NCBI GenBank assembly: GCA_902373545.1
Contig: CABKMZ010000011.1
Span: 1 to 41,013 of the forward strand
Reading direction: 5' to 3'
Source: an uncultured Actinomyces sp.
GTDB taxonomy: Bacteria > Actinomycetota > Actinomycetes > Actinomycetales > Actinomycetaceae
Length of the DNA stretch: 41,013 nucleotides
How positions within the stretch are numbered: the first letter of the stretch is position 1; every line of letters starts with the position of its first letter. Under the pieces are notes generated by a model. The model searched no databases and was not told the DNA's origin. It saw nothing but the letters and a program-made list of their open reading frames with translations. Positions 1-7,861 of the stretch are shown here, piece after piece. The translations under genes were made by a program, and so were the position numbers.

Positions 1-2
1 AC

Positions 3-392
3 GAGGGCAAGTACCTTGAGGAGCTGGGCGGCATGAACATGTTCGTCGTCATGGCCGACGGAACGATTCGTACCCCCGAGCTCACCGGCGTCATCCTCGA
101 GGGTGGCACGCGCAGCGCGATTCTGCGCCTCCTGCGCGACGAGGGCGTGGATGTGCGCGAGGAGAAGATCGCCCTGTCGGAGGTCGTGGACGGCATCCGC
201 TCGGGCGCGGTCGCCGAGGTCTTCGCGTGCGGCACGGCCGCCGTGGTCACCCCGATCACGCGACTGGGTGGCGACGACTTCGATGTGGAGATCGAGGTGG
301 GGGACAAGACCCGCGAGATCCACAAGCGTCTTACCGACATCCAGTGGGGCCGCGCCGAGGATCCCTACGGCTGGACGTACCGCCTGGCCTGA
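3..392 (+). CDS. ilvE: Branched-chain amino acid aminotransferase, C-terminal part
   Basis: Only the last ~130 residues are in the window; the gene begins upstream, so this entry is partial. The fragment carries the fold-type IV PLP aminotransferase C-terminus: a GGMNMF segment, a TPEL.GVILEG.TR segment (the glycine/threonine loop that binds the PLP phosphate), and an EVFACGTAAVVTPI segment, all typical of the IlvE subgroup. It would catalyse the last transamination of Leu, Ile and Val synthesis with glutamate in the cytosol. ilvD and leuCD in the same window serve the same pathway. A strong hairpin follows at once. The family call is confident; the N-terminal half, including the PLP lysine, cannot be checked. 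Confidence 0.93.
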   Translation, partial: EGKYLEELGGMNMFVVMADGTIRTPELTGVILEGGTRSAILRLLRDEGVDVREEKIALSEVVDGIRSGAVAEVFACGTAAVVTPITRLGGDDFDVEIEVGDKTREIHKRLTDIQWGRAEDPYGWTYRLA

Positions 393-410
393 GCGTTTGT
401 CACTCATCCC

Positions 411-446
411 AACCACGGCCTCGTCGATTGCCACGAGGCCGTGGTT
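411..446 (+). terminator. Intrinsic terminator of ilvE
   Basis: A perfect 14-bp stem (411-424 with 433-446) closes an 8-nt loop and is followed by a short T-rich tail. It lies 19 nt after the ilvE stop. Both arms carry the GGCCTCGT/ACGAGGCC core that recurs in many spacers of this window. Confidence 0.85.
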
Positions 447-483
447 TCTTGTGTGCGTATCACCTACCGAAGTGTCGCCTTAG

Positions 484-530
484 TGACAGTAGTGTCAGAA
501 CCAAAGTAAGGGTATCCTTCTCTATATACT
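484..530 (+). promoter_or_regulatory. Promoter/operator region of the ABC transporter operon
   Basis: A TATACT -10 box lies at 525-530, ~27 nt before the ATG at 558. Upstream are two perfect short palindromes: TGACA-n4-TGTCA at 484-497 and AAGG-n4-CCTT at 508-519. The second falls where RNA polymerase would sit on the -35 region. No strong -35 hexamer is visible, which fits a regulated promoter. The regulator is unknown; a DtxR-type or TetR-type protein would be a guess. Confidence 0.45.
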
Positions 531-557
531 CGTGTGTGTCGTGTTGATAGGAGAACC

Positions 558-2159
558 ATGAAACGCGCGATAGTTGTCCTCTGCTCGTGGGCGTCTGCTC
601 TGTGTCTGGCGCTCGCCTATCTGGCGATCGGCTGGGGCATTGACGAAATTGTCGGTGGACATTCGTGGTCGACGTGGTGGCTCGCACTGGCCGGCGCCCT
701 CGCTTCCGGCTTCTTCGCGTGGGCGGTGAGCGCGCTCGGCGCGACGGTGATGAAGCAGCTGGAACCGAGCCTGCGCCATTCGATGATCCGCCAGGTCTTC
801 GCCCTGGGCCCGTCGCAGCGCACGAACGAGCGCGCGGGCCGCATCGTCAACTCGGCGACCGACGGCGTTGAGCGCGTGGCCGCCTACAAGGGCACCTTCC
901 TGGCCCCCATGATCGCCTCGCTGACCACGCCGATCCTGGTTGTCGTCTTTGTCGCTCTGGTTCTCGACCCGGTCGCCGCAGGCTTCCTGGCCATCGCGAT
1001 CCCGTTGGTCCCGATCTGCGTCTTGGGCTTCCGCAAGGCCTTCAAGCCGGTGTCCTCCCGCTACCGTCACGCCTCGCGTCAGCTGGCCGCCAAGGAACTC
1101 GACGCCATCCAGGGCCTGGGCGACCTGGCCCTCATGAACGCGGGCAAGGACATGGGTAAGCGCCTCGCTGAGGCAGCCGAAGAGGTGCGCTCGAAGGTGA
1201 TGAGCTACCTGGCCGGCAACCAGCTGATCCTCCTCGTCATTGACTCCGTTTTCTCCCTGGGCATGATCACCGGAGCGATTGCGCTGGCCCTCATCCGCTA
1301 CCAGCAGGGGGCGCTGTCCGTCGGCGGCGCGCTCTCCCTCGTGCTTCTCTCCTCGATCATGCTCGATCCGCTGGATCGCATCGGCCAGTTCTTCTACATC
1401 GGCATGGGCGGCATGGCGGCCAACAAGGAGATTAAGAAGTTCAACGCGCAGGTCCCGCCCGTGCTCGACGCGCCGGACGTCAAGGCCCCGGCCCTGCCGC
1501 CCGCTCCCGGCCAGATCCGCCTGTCGGACGTCTCTTTCGCCTACACCCAGGGCGCGCCGGTGCTCGCGGGCGCCGACCTGACGCTCGCCCCCGGCGAGCA
1601 CGTCGCCCTGGCCGGGCCCTCCGGCGCCGGAAAGTCCACGATCTCCGCGCTCTTGCAGGGTTACCTGCGTCCCCGGTCGGGGCAGGTGAGCCTGAACGGC
1701 GTCGACCTGGCGACCGCGCCCCTGTCGTGGGTGCGCGCCCAGAGCGCCGTCGTCGAGCAGACCACCTATCTTTTCTCCGGCACGCTGCGTGAGAACCTGC
1801 TCCTGGCGTCCCCCACCGCCACGGACGATCAGCTCATCGAGGCCCTGCGCGCCGCGCACCTGGGTGAGTTCCTCGACACGCTGCCTGGCGGGCTGGACGC
1901 ACGCGTGGGTGCCCGCGGCCTGGCCGTGTCCGGTGGCGAGGCCCAGCGCATCGCCATCGCCCGAGCGTTCCTGAAGAACGCGTCGATCATGATCCTGGAC
2001 GAGCCGACCGCGCACGTGGACCTGGCCTCCGAGCGCGAGATCCTCGCCTCCCTGGAGACGGTGTGCGCCGGGCGCACCACCCTGACGATCTCTCACCGAG
2101 ACGCCACGATCAAGGGCGCCGACCGCGTCGCGACGCTCACGGAAGGAACGATCCGATGA
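558..2159 (+). CDS. ABC transporter, fused permease/ATPase, CydD-like half
   Basis: A 533-residue type IV (exporter-fold) half transporter. The N-terminal ~300 residues hold about six membrane segments. The C-terminal nucleotide-binding domain has Walker A GPSGAGKST at 353-361, signature SGGEAQR at 458-464, Walker B IMILDEPT around 477-484 and an H-loop histidine in TISHRD. The segments around ALGPSQRTNERAGRI and LDAIQGLGDLAL resemble CydD of the CydDC heterodimer and the related YbtP/Q-type group. The ATG at 558 is chosen over an in-frame ATG at 534 because AGGAG lies just ahead of it. It overlaps the next gene by 4 nt (ATGA). No cydAB genes are adjacent, so a role in cytochrome bd assembly is not supported here. 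The substrate is unknown. Confidence 0.85.
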   Translation: MKRAIVVLCSWASALCLALAYLAIGWGIDEIVGGHSWSTWWLALAGALASGFFAWAVSALGATVMKQLEPSLRHSMIRQVFALGPSQRTNERAGRIVNSATDGVERVAAYKGTFLAPMIASLTTPILVVVFVALVLDPVAAGFLAIAIPLVPICVLGFRKAFKPVSSRYRHASRQLAAKELDAIQGLGDLALMNAGKDMGKRLAEAAEEVRSKVMSYLAGNQLILLVIDSVFSLGMITGAIALALIRYQQGALSVGGALSLVLLSSIMLDPLDRIGQFFYIGMGGMAANKEIKKFNAQVPPVLDAPDVKAPALPPAPGQIRLSDVSFAYTQGAPVLAGADLTLAPGEHVALAGPSGAGKSTISALLQGYLRPRSGQVSLNGVDLATAPLSWVRAQSAVVEQTTYLFSGTLRENLLLASPTATDDQLIEALRAAHLGEFLDTLPGGLDARVGARGLAVSGGEAQRIAIARAFLKNASIMILDEPTAHVDLASEREILASLETVCAGRTTLTISHRDATIKGADRVATLTEGTIR

Positions 2160-3916
2160 CCCGCAGGCAACTCTCCCTCCGACTCCTGTCGATCACGCGC
2201 CGGGTGCTGCCGCCCCTGGCCGCCTCCATCGCCGCGCGCATCGTCTTCCTGATGATCGGCATCGGCCTGTTCGCCCTGGGCGGCTGGGCCGTCGCAGCCC
2301 TGGCGTCGGGCGGAAGCGCGTGGGGCATCCCCCTCGTCATCGGCGTCGCCGTTGGCCTGAGCATTTTCAAGGGTCTGGCGCGCTACCTTGAGCAGTTCGC
2401 CGGTCACTTCGTGGCCTTCCACTCCCTGGCGATGCTGCGCAACTACTTCTACGACCAGCTTGAGCCCCAGGCTCCCGCGGGCACGGATCGCCTGGATTCG
2501 GGCGACATCATGAACCGCGTGACCAAGGACATCGACCGCGTCGAGGTCTTTTTCGCCCACACACTGGCCCCCGTCACGACGGCGATCATCGTCCCGATCC
2601 TGACCCTGGCGTGGATGGGGACCTCGGTGTCGTGGACCCTCGCCGCCGTCCTGTTCCCCTTCCTGCTGGTCGTCGGCGCCGTCATCCCCTTCCTGGGGTC
2701 GGGATCGACCGCCCGCGCCGCCCGTGAGCTGCGCGAGGCCCGCGGAGCGATCGCAGCCCACGTGACCGACTCCGTGCAGGGCGTGCGCGAGGTCCTCGCT
2801 TTCGGCGCTCAGGAGCGCCGCGAGGCCGAGATGAGTGCGATCGAGGAGCGCATCGACTCTGGCCTGGGCGTCCAGGGCCGCTGGATTGCCCTGCGCCGAG
2901 GCCTCAACCAGGCCGCTGTTGCCGCGGGCGTCGTCACCGTCGCTTTTGTTGCAGGCTCCGAGTACCTCGCCGGGGCGCTGACCCTGCCCCAGGCGGGCAT
3001 GGCCATCGGCATCGCGATGGGTTCCTTCGGCCCGGTCCTGGCGGTCGAAGAGTTCGCCGCCGACCTGGACCAGGCCTTCGCATCGGCAGCCCGCGTCTTC
3101 GCGATCACCGACCGTGCGCCGGTCGTGGCTGACCCCGCCAACCCGGTGGCGCTGACCCCGGGCGACATCGAGATCACCGACGTCACCTTCGCCTACCCCC
3201 TCGAGGACACCGGGATACAGGCCCCGACCGTCCTGGACGGCGTGAGCATCCACATCCCCGCGGGCAAGCGCACCGCGATCGTGGGCGCCTCCGGTTCGGG
3301 CAAGTCGACCCTGGCCGCGCTGCTGACCCGTACCTGGGACCCTGCCTCGGGCACGGTCACCATCGGCGGCACCAACGTCGCCGAGGCCTCCCTGACCGAC
3401 CTGCGCTCCACGGTGGCCTACGCGCCCCAGCGCCCCTACCTGTTCAACGACACGCTGCGCGCCAACCTGGTCCTGGCGGCCCCCGGCGCCAGCGACGAGG
3501 ACCTCATGCGCGCCCTGGCCGCCGTCGACCTCACCGACTGGCTGGCCAGCGAGAAGGACGGCCTGGACACCGTCGTCGGCGACATGGGTGAGCGCCTCTC
3601 CGGCGGCCAGCGCCAGCGCCTGGCCCTGGCGCGTGCTCTCCTGCGAGATGCTCCCATCTACATCCTCGACGAGGCCACCAGCCAGGTCGACCCGGCTACC
3701 GAGGCGCGCGTGCGCGCCGGCATCGCCCACGTCGCCGGCGACGCCACGATCGTCGAAATCGCCCACCGCATCAGCGCCGTGCGCGACGCCGACCTGATCA
3801 TCGTCATGGACGCTGGCCGAGTCGTCGAGACCGGCACGTACGCCGAGCTGCACGCCCGAGGCGGCGCGCTCGCCGCACTCGAGGCGCGCGAAACCAACGC
3901 CCAGCCCAGCGCCTGA
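2156..3916 (+). CDS. ABC transporter, fused permease/ATPase, CydC-like half
   Basis: A 586-residue partner of the preceding half transporter. It starts at the ATG of an ATGA overlap, with GGAAGGA 8 nt upstream, so the two are translationally coupled and probably form a heterodimer. The membrane domain includes ARYLEQFAGHF and YFYDQLEPQAPAG followed by SGDIMNRVTKDIDRVE, a pattern close to CydC. The ATPase domain has Walker A GASGSGKST at 377-385, signature SGGQRQR at 482-488 and Walker B with DEAT at 505-508. As in many heterodimers, the two ATPase domains differ in detail (DEPT against DEAT after Walker B). A substrate cannot be named; thiol export (CydDC) and siderophore-linked transport (YbtPQ/IrtAB) are both possible for this fold. 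Confidence 0.85.
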   Translation: MTRRQLSLRLLSITRRVLPPLAASIAARIVFLMIGIGLFALGGWAVAALASGGSAWGIPLVIGVAVGLSIFKGLARYLEQFAGHFVAFHSLAMLRNYFYDQLEPQAPAGTDRLDSGDIMNRVTKDIDRVEVFFAHTLAPVTTAIIVPILTLAWMGTSVSWTLAAVLFPFLLVVGAVIPFLGSGSTARAARELREARGAIAAHVTDSVQGVREVLAFGAQERREAEMSAIEERIDSGLGVQGRWIALRRGLNQAAVAAGVVTVAFVAGSEYLAGALTLPQAGMAIGIAMGSFGPVLAVEEFAADLDQAFASAARVFAITDRAPVVADPANPVALTPGDIEITDVTFAYPLEDTGIQAPTVLDGVSIHIPAGKRTAIVGASGSGKSTLAALLTRTWDPASGTVTIGGTNVAEASLTDLRSTVAYAPQRPYLFNDTLRANLVLAAPGASDEDLMRALAAVDLTDWLASEKDGLDTVVGDMGERLSGGQRQRLALARALLRDAPIYILDEATSQVDPATEARVRAGIAHVAGDATIVEIAHRISAVRDADLIIVMDAGRVVETGTYAELHARGGALAALEARETNAQPSA

Positions 3917-3928
3917 CAACACGCAACG

Positions 3929-3966
3929 GACGCGGGGGAGGAGGCCCAGGCCTCGTCCCCCGCGTC
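3929..3966 (+). terminator. Intrinsic terminator after the ABC operon
   Basis: An 11-bp GC stem (3929-3939 with 3956-3966) starts 12 nt after the stop codon and is followed by TTTGTG. The loop holds a GGCCTCGT core. Confidence 0.8.
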
Positions 3967-3985
3967 TTTGTGTGCCCGGTCGCGA

Positions 3986-3991
3986 TAGGAT
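3986..3991 (+). promoter_or_regulatory. -10 box TAGGAT, probable leaderless promoter of manA
   Basis: TAGGAT ends 7 nt before the ATG at 3999, which would place transcription start on or beside the start codon. Confidence 0.55.
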
Positions 3992-3998
3992 GCGACCT

Positions 3999-5216
3999 AT
4001 GGAAAAACTGATCGGCTGGACAAAAGCTGACGCGTGGGGTTCCACGAACGCGATCCCTGAGTTCCTGGGCGCTGCCGCCGGGGACGATCCCGTGTCTGAG
4101 GTGTGGTTCGGCACCCACCCGGATGGCCCGACGCTGCTGACGAGCGGGGACACGCTCGCGGAGCACATCGCGGCGGACCCAAAGCGCGCGCTGGGCGGCG
4201 GCCTGCTCTACGCCTTCGGCTCGACGCTGCCGTACCTGGCGAAAATCATCGCGCCCGCCCAGACCCTGTCCCTGCAGGTGCATCCGACGAAGGAGATTGC
4301 ACGCGAGGGCTACCTGCGCGAGGAGGTCCTGGGGATTGAGCGTACGGATCCTCGACGCGTCTACCGGGACATGAACCATAAGCCGGAGATGATCTACGCG
4401 CTCACGGAGTTCAGCGCGCTCGTGGGCTTTCGCGTGCCGCGCAAGGCGCGCGAGCTGCTCGTGGGCCTGCAGGGTGAGCTGGCCGAGCGCCTGCGGCATC
4501 GCCTGAAGCTCTCGACGGTACGCGGTGGCCTGCGTTCGCTGGCGACCTGGCTCCTCGATGAGGATTCCCCGGCGACCCCCGAGCGCATCGAAGAGTTCGT
4601 GGAGTCGTGTCGCTCCCGCCTGGCGTCGGGGAATTCCCCCTCGCCGCGCACCGACACGCTCGTGAGCGTCCTGGGCGAGAAGCATCCCGGGGATCCCGGC
4701 ATCATCGTCGCCTTCCTCATGAATCCGGTGTCGCTGCGTCCCGGTGAGGCCGTCTACATCCCGCCGCGCCAGATTCACGCCTACCAGTCGGGCCTGGGCA
4801 TCGAGGTCATGGCCTCCTCCGACAACGTCGTGCGCGCGGGCCTGACTCGCAAGTACGTGGATTCCGCCCAGCTCGTCGAAATCACCGAGTTCTCAGCGCT
4901 GCCGCCCGTGCGCGTGGCCCCCGAGCATCCTTCCTCCACGACGGACCGCTTCCTGGCGCCCGCCCAGGAGTTTGAACTCTCCGTGACGACGCTTGCGCCG
5001 GGCATGTACACCTCGCGCGTCGACGAGGTCGCCGTGCCCGGGGAGGGGCCGCGTATTATCATCGCGACCTCCGGGTCCATCACCCTGCACGTGAGCGAGG
5101 AGCAGGGCGGGGACAGTGTGGAACTGAGCCGCGGCCAGGCCGTATTCATCTCGGCGGCCGAGCGCCGCGTGTGGGCGTACGGGACGGGCTCGTTCGTGCA
5201 GGTTGCGGCCCCCTGA
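3999..5216 (+). CDS. manA: Mannose-6-phosphate isomerase, class I
   Basis: A 405-residue type I phosphomannose isomerase interconverting fructose 6-phosphate and mannose 6-phosphate in the cytosol, feeding GDP-mannose for glycans or admitting mannose to glycolysis. The zinc-site pattern is complete: Q93 and H95 in SLQVHP, E130 in NHKPE, and H260 in PPRQIHAY. The catalytic arginine region GLTRKYVD follows at ~281. Length matches the family. The start at 3999 is preferred to an ATG at 3990 because the TAGGAT box sits 7 nt before it and the family N-terminus begins near EKLIGWTKADAWG. The gene stands alone between a terminator and a convergent gene. Confidence 0.95.
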   Translation: MEKLIGWTKADAWGSTNAIPEFLGAAAGDDPVSEVWFGTHPDGPTLLTSGDTLAEHIAADPKRALGGGLLYAFGSTLPYLAKIIAPAQTLSLQVHPTKEIAREGYLREEVLGIERTDPRRVYRDMNHKPEMIYALTEFSALVGFRVPRKARELLVGLQGELAERLRHRLKLSTVRGGLRSLATWLLDEDSPATPERIEEFVESCRSRLASGNSPSPRTDTLVSVLGEKHPGDPGIIVAFLMNPVSLRPGEAVYIPPRQIHAYQSGLGIEVMASSDNVVRAGLTRKYVDSAQLVEITEFSALPPVRVAPEHPSSTTDRFLAPAQEFELSVTTLAPGMYTSRVDEVAVPGEGPRIIIATSGSITLHVSEEQGGDSVELSRGQAVFISAAERRVWAYGTGSFVQVAAP

Positions 5217-5236
5217 CCGCCTGACGCGGGGAGTAT

Positions 5237-5257
5237 CGACGAGGCCGTGGCGGGCTT
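5237..5257 (+). repeat. Dispersed 21-nt intergenic repeat, copy 1
   Basis: A 21-nt sequence starting CGACGAGGCCG and ending GCGGGCTT, differing at one base from the copy at 14356-14376. A GGTTCCT word follows ~30 nt later, as it does near the 14.4 kb copy. Confidence 0.6.
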
Positions 5258-5378
5258 CGTTGTCAAGCTGTCCCACGTGGTGGTCTTGGTTCCTGAAAAA
5301 GCTACTTGGCTCGCCGAGTTTTGCCCTAAACTAGATGCAGGGCCTCAACTCCGCTCGCTGCGATGAGGTCCGATTGTC

Positions 5379-5421
5379 AATCGCAGTGCGGGCACCGCGT
5401 GGGGGTGCCCGCACTGCGATT
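5379..5421 (-). terminator. Hairpin terminator after the glutamine amidotransferase gene
   Basis: A perfect 18-bp stem (5379-5396 with 5404-5421) closes a 7-nt loop, 11 nt past the stop of the minus-strand gene ending at 5433. No strong T-tract follows on either strand, but its strength and place between convergent genes suggest termination, perhaps for both. Confidence 0.7.
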
Positions 5422-5432
5422 CTGTGTGTGCC

Positions 5433-6125
5433 TTAGAAGACGCCGGAAACCCAGTCGGCCAGGGTCTTGCAGGTGGATGCCAGCTCGCCCTCATGGGCGT
5501 CGTAGCCGGCGACGATGTCCTCGGTGTCGACGTCCTCGTTGTTGACTGCCCACACGGTCGCGGTCTCGCGCGTGACCTCCGGGTGGAACTGGACGCCCAG
5601 GGCGGTGCCGTAGGAGAAGATCTGCGTGTATTTGTCCGAGCGCGCCCACTCGCGCGCGCCGTGGGGGAGTTCCACGATGGCGTCGCCATGGTCGGCGAAC
5701 ACCGTGTGGGTTGAGGCCAGGGCCATGCGCAGGGGGACGGCTCCGCCGCCGCCCGCCTGGTCGTTCGTGCCCCAGGCCAGGGAGATGACGCCGTATTCGG
5801 GGCCAGCCGGGTCTGCAACACTGACGCGCCCGCCGAAGGTCGCGGCGATCAGCTGGGCGCCCAGGCAAATGCCGAGCACCCGGATGCGTGCGGCGACGCA
5901 GCGGCGCACGAGCTCACGTTCGGCTTCCAGCCACGGGCAGGCCTCGTCGTCGTAGGCGCTGGCGCGGCCACCCAGCAGGATGAGGGCACCCGGCAGGGGA
6001 GCGGCCGCCAGGTCCTGGAGGCGCTGCGGGTCCTCCCAGGCGCGCACCACCTCGTGACCGCCGAGGAAGGCGGACAACTGACCCACCGGAACGATCGGGT
6101 CGTTTTGAATCACGAGGACGCTCAT
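5433..6125 (-). CDS. Class I glutamine amidotransferase (GMP synthase GATase-like)
   Basis: A 230-residue stand-alone class I glutaminase domain. The nucleophile is C87 in GICLGAQ, with H181 and E183 of QFHPEV completing the triad. The early LLGGRASAYDD segment matches the oxyanion-strand region of this family. These proteins release ammonia from glutamine for a partner, or act on gamma-glutamyl substrates; no synthetase partner is adjacent, so the substrate is unknown. The start is supported by TACAAT six nt upstream of the ATG and by the lack of a better upstream start. Confidence 0.85.
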   Translation of the reverse strand: MSVLVIQNDPIVPVGQLSAFLGGHEVVRAWEDPQRLQDLAAAPLPGALILLGGRASAYDDEACPWLEAERELVRRCVAARIRVLGICLGAQLIAATFGGRVSVADPAGPEYGVISLAWGTNDQAGGGGAVPLRMALASTHTVFADHGDAIVELPHGAREWARSDKYTQIFSYGTALGVQFHPEVTRETATVWAVNNEDVDTEDIVAGYDAHEGELASTCKTLADWVSGVF

Positions 6126-6131
6126 ACACCA

Positions 6132-6137
6132 ATTGTA
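6132..6137 (-). promoter_or_regulatory. -10 box TACAAT, probable leaderless promoter of the amidotransferase gene
   Basis: Read on the minus strand, TACAAT is followed by 6 nt and then the ATG at 6125. No Shine-Dalgarno sequence is visible. Confidence 0.55.
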
Positions 6138-6158
6138 GTCGCGATCACGCGCTGATAC

Positions 6159-7232
6159 CTACCGGCCCTTGAAGAAAGCGAACAGCTGGCGCTCGCGGAT
6201 CGTCGCGGATGCAATGACGACCCCGATGAGAGTCCACGACGCGGCACAGACACCCTCGGTAGCGACCAAACGCATGAGATCGGAGCGATCCCCGGGCGCC
6301 GCTCCGCTCAGGATCGTGAGGCATATGCCGGACGTGAGGGTGCATGCGCCGCCCACCCACGCCACGGCCTCGAACAGTTGGAGGACCGTCGTATCCGACG
6401 TGCGGAGCCCAGCGTGCAGCGCCGAGGCGATCTCGAGGCGACGCCACCACGTAGCGGCAGCCCCGGTGGCGGCGCCGATGGCGCTCGCGGCGATCCACGC
6501 CCACCAGGTCGGCCTCTGCCGCAGTCGCCCCGCCGCGTCGAAGGTTGTCCCGCGCGAAGGGTTCATGGCCAGGACCTGGGCGTTCTGGTCGTCGCTTCCA
6601 ACGAGGGATGAGCGCGCCAAGGCATCGACGTCGTCGCTGTGCGGCCAGGATTCGTACCAGCACTCATCGAAGGTCCCGATCGCCGGCACGGGGGCAAGAG
6701 CCGCGTAGGCGTAGCCGGGACGGCGCCCGTCGTTCTCGTCCCACGGGTAGGTGCCCGCCACCTCGGCCTGCCCGTGTGCGAGGGGGAGAAGGGTTCCTTG
6801 AGGGGTGCCGAGGTCCTCGGCTACCTGCTCAGGGAGCAGAATTCCCGTCGGATTGGCCGTTGTTGTCCCCAGGAGAGAGACGGTTCCAGGCGTGACCTCG
6901 TACAGGGGCAGCGACGAGGCCGGAAGGGCGAGCGGGGACAAGCCGGATTCGACCGAGCGAACGGCTCCTGCGCGCACCCCGGGGATTCGCGACAGCGCAT
7001 CGCAGGCGGCCCCGTCGATGCTGCCTTGCGCTTGGAGGACTCGCACTGATCCCAGATGGGCACGAAAAGAGGCCGCCTCAACGCTGAGGGAACGAAGCGA
7101 GAACGCATCGGCGCAGATCGCGCCTCCGACCAGGGCGGTGGCCAGAACAGTCAGCAACCCGACGCGGGCCGTCCCGCTCAGGCAGTCCCTCCAGGCCTCG
7201 GACAGGAGTGCGCGCCACGAGAGTGTGCTCAT
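6159..7232 (-). CDS. FtsX/MacB-like ABC transporter permease
   Basis: A 357-residue membrane protein with the FtsX-like layout: one N-terminal membrane segment (~24-42), an extracytoplasmic domain of ~200 residues, and three C-terminal membrane segments (~241-262, ~279-305, ~318-345). Sequence in the outer domain is not recognisable. It is the last gene of a four-gene operon and overlaps the ATPase gene by 4 nt (ATGA), with GGAGGAGGAG just ahead of the start. It would form the membrane part of a MacB/LolCDE-type exporter or mechanotransmission complex. It is short for a MacB permease, and the cargo is unknown. Confidence 0.7.
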   Translation of the reverse strand: MSTLSWRALLSEAWRDCLSGTARVGLLTVLATALVGGAICADAFSLRSLSVEAASFRAHLGSVRVLQAQGSIDGAACDALSRIPGVRAGAVRSVESGLSPLALPASSLPLYEVTPGTVSLLGTTTANPTGILLPEQVAEDLGTPQGTLLPLAHGQAEVAGTYPWDENDGRRPGYAYAALAPVPAIGTFDECWYESWPHSDDVDALARSSLVGSDDQNAQVLAMNPSRGTTFDAAGRLRQRPTWWAWIAASAIGAATGAAATWWRRLEIASALHAGLRTSDTTVLQLFEAVAWVGGACTLTSGICLTILSGAAPGDRSDLMRLVATEGVCAASWTLIGVVIASATIRERQLFAFFKGR

Positions 7233-7861
7233 CGCTCCTCCTCCTCCTGGAAGCGGGCGAGGTCAATGACGGCGTCGCACTGCGCGCGAATCGACGGATC
7301 GTGCGTCGCGATCACGACGCTCACCCCGTCCTCGCGCAGAGAGCCGAGCGTGGAGGCGATGTCGCGAGCCGTGGACTGATCAAGCTGCGCGGTCGGTTCA
7401 TCCACGAGGAGCAGGGTGGGGGAGCATGCGAGCCCGCGCGCGAGGAGCACACGCTGAGCCTCGCCGCCCGACAGATCACGAAAAGAGCGCTCCGCGAGAT
7501 GCGCCAGGTTGAAGGCATCAAGGAGCCGGTTCGCCTCGACATCGGCCTGCGCCCGGCTCATGCCGCGGGCCAGCAGGGGCAGCGCCACGTGGTCAATCGC
7601 GCTGCGTGCGCGAACGCCGAATGGGTTCTGGAAGACCCACGCAATGCGGGGCTTCTGCTCACCAGGCGGACGGGGGACGCTGATCGTTCCCTCGGCTGGA
7701 GTCTCCCATCCCGCCATCAGCGACAGCAGGGTTGATTTGCCAGAACCGGACGGGCCGATGATGGCGGTGAGGGCACCGTCCTCGCAGCGGGCGCTCAGAC
7801 GGCGAAAGAGCCACGGGCTTGCGGCGAACCTGTGCCCGACGTTGTCTAGCTCGACGGACAT
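7229..7861 (-). CDS. ABC transporter ATP-binding protein, LolD/MacB type
   Basis: A 210-residue stand-alone ATPase with Walker A GPSGSGKST at 36-44, signature SGGEAQR at 131-137, Walker B LLLVDEPT with D154/E155, and an H-loop in ATHDPS. Size and motif spacing match the LolD/MacB/SalX class that pairs with FtsX-like permeases. Its start lies inside the 3' end of the membrane-fusion gene (16-nt overlap) and its stop overlaps the permease start, so the three are likely made together. Confidence 0.88.
   Translation of the reverse strand: MSVELDNVGHRFAASPWLFRRLSARCEDGALTAIIGPSGSGKSTLLSLMAGWETPAEGTISVPRPPGEQKPRIAWVFQNPFGVRARSAIDHVALPLLARGMSRAQADVEANRLLDAFNLAHLAERSFRDLSGGEAQRVLLARGLACSPTLLLVDEPTAQLDQSTARDIASTLGSLREDGVSVVIATHDPSIRAQCDAVIDLARFQEEEER

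Noticed and set aside
558..3916. Calling the ABC pair cydDC outright
   Set aside because: Sequence resembles CydD and CydC, but no cydAB genes are adjacent and related heterodimers handle other substrates.
522..4168. Very long open frames on the minus strand opposite the ABC transporter genes
   Set aside because: They mirror the codon pattern of the plus-strand genes, encode low-complexity G/R/D/H-rich protein and have no family motifs; such antisense frames are usual in high-GC DNA.
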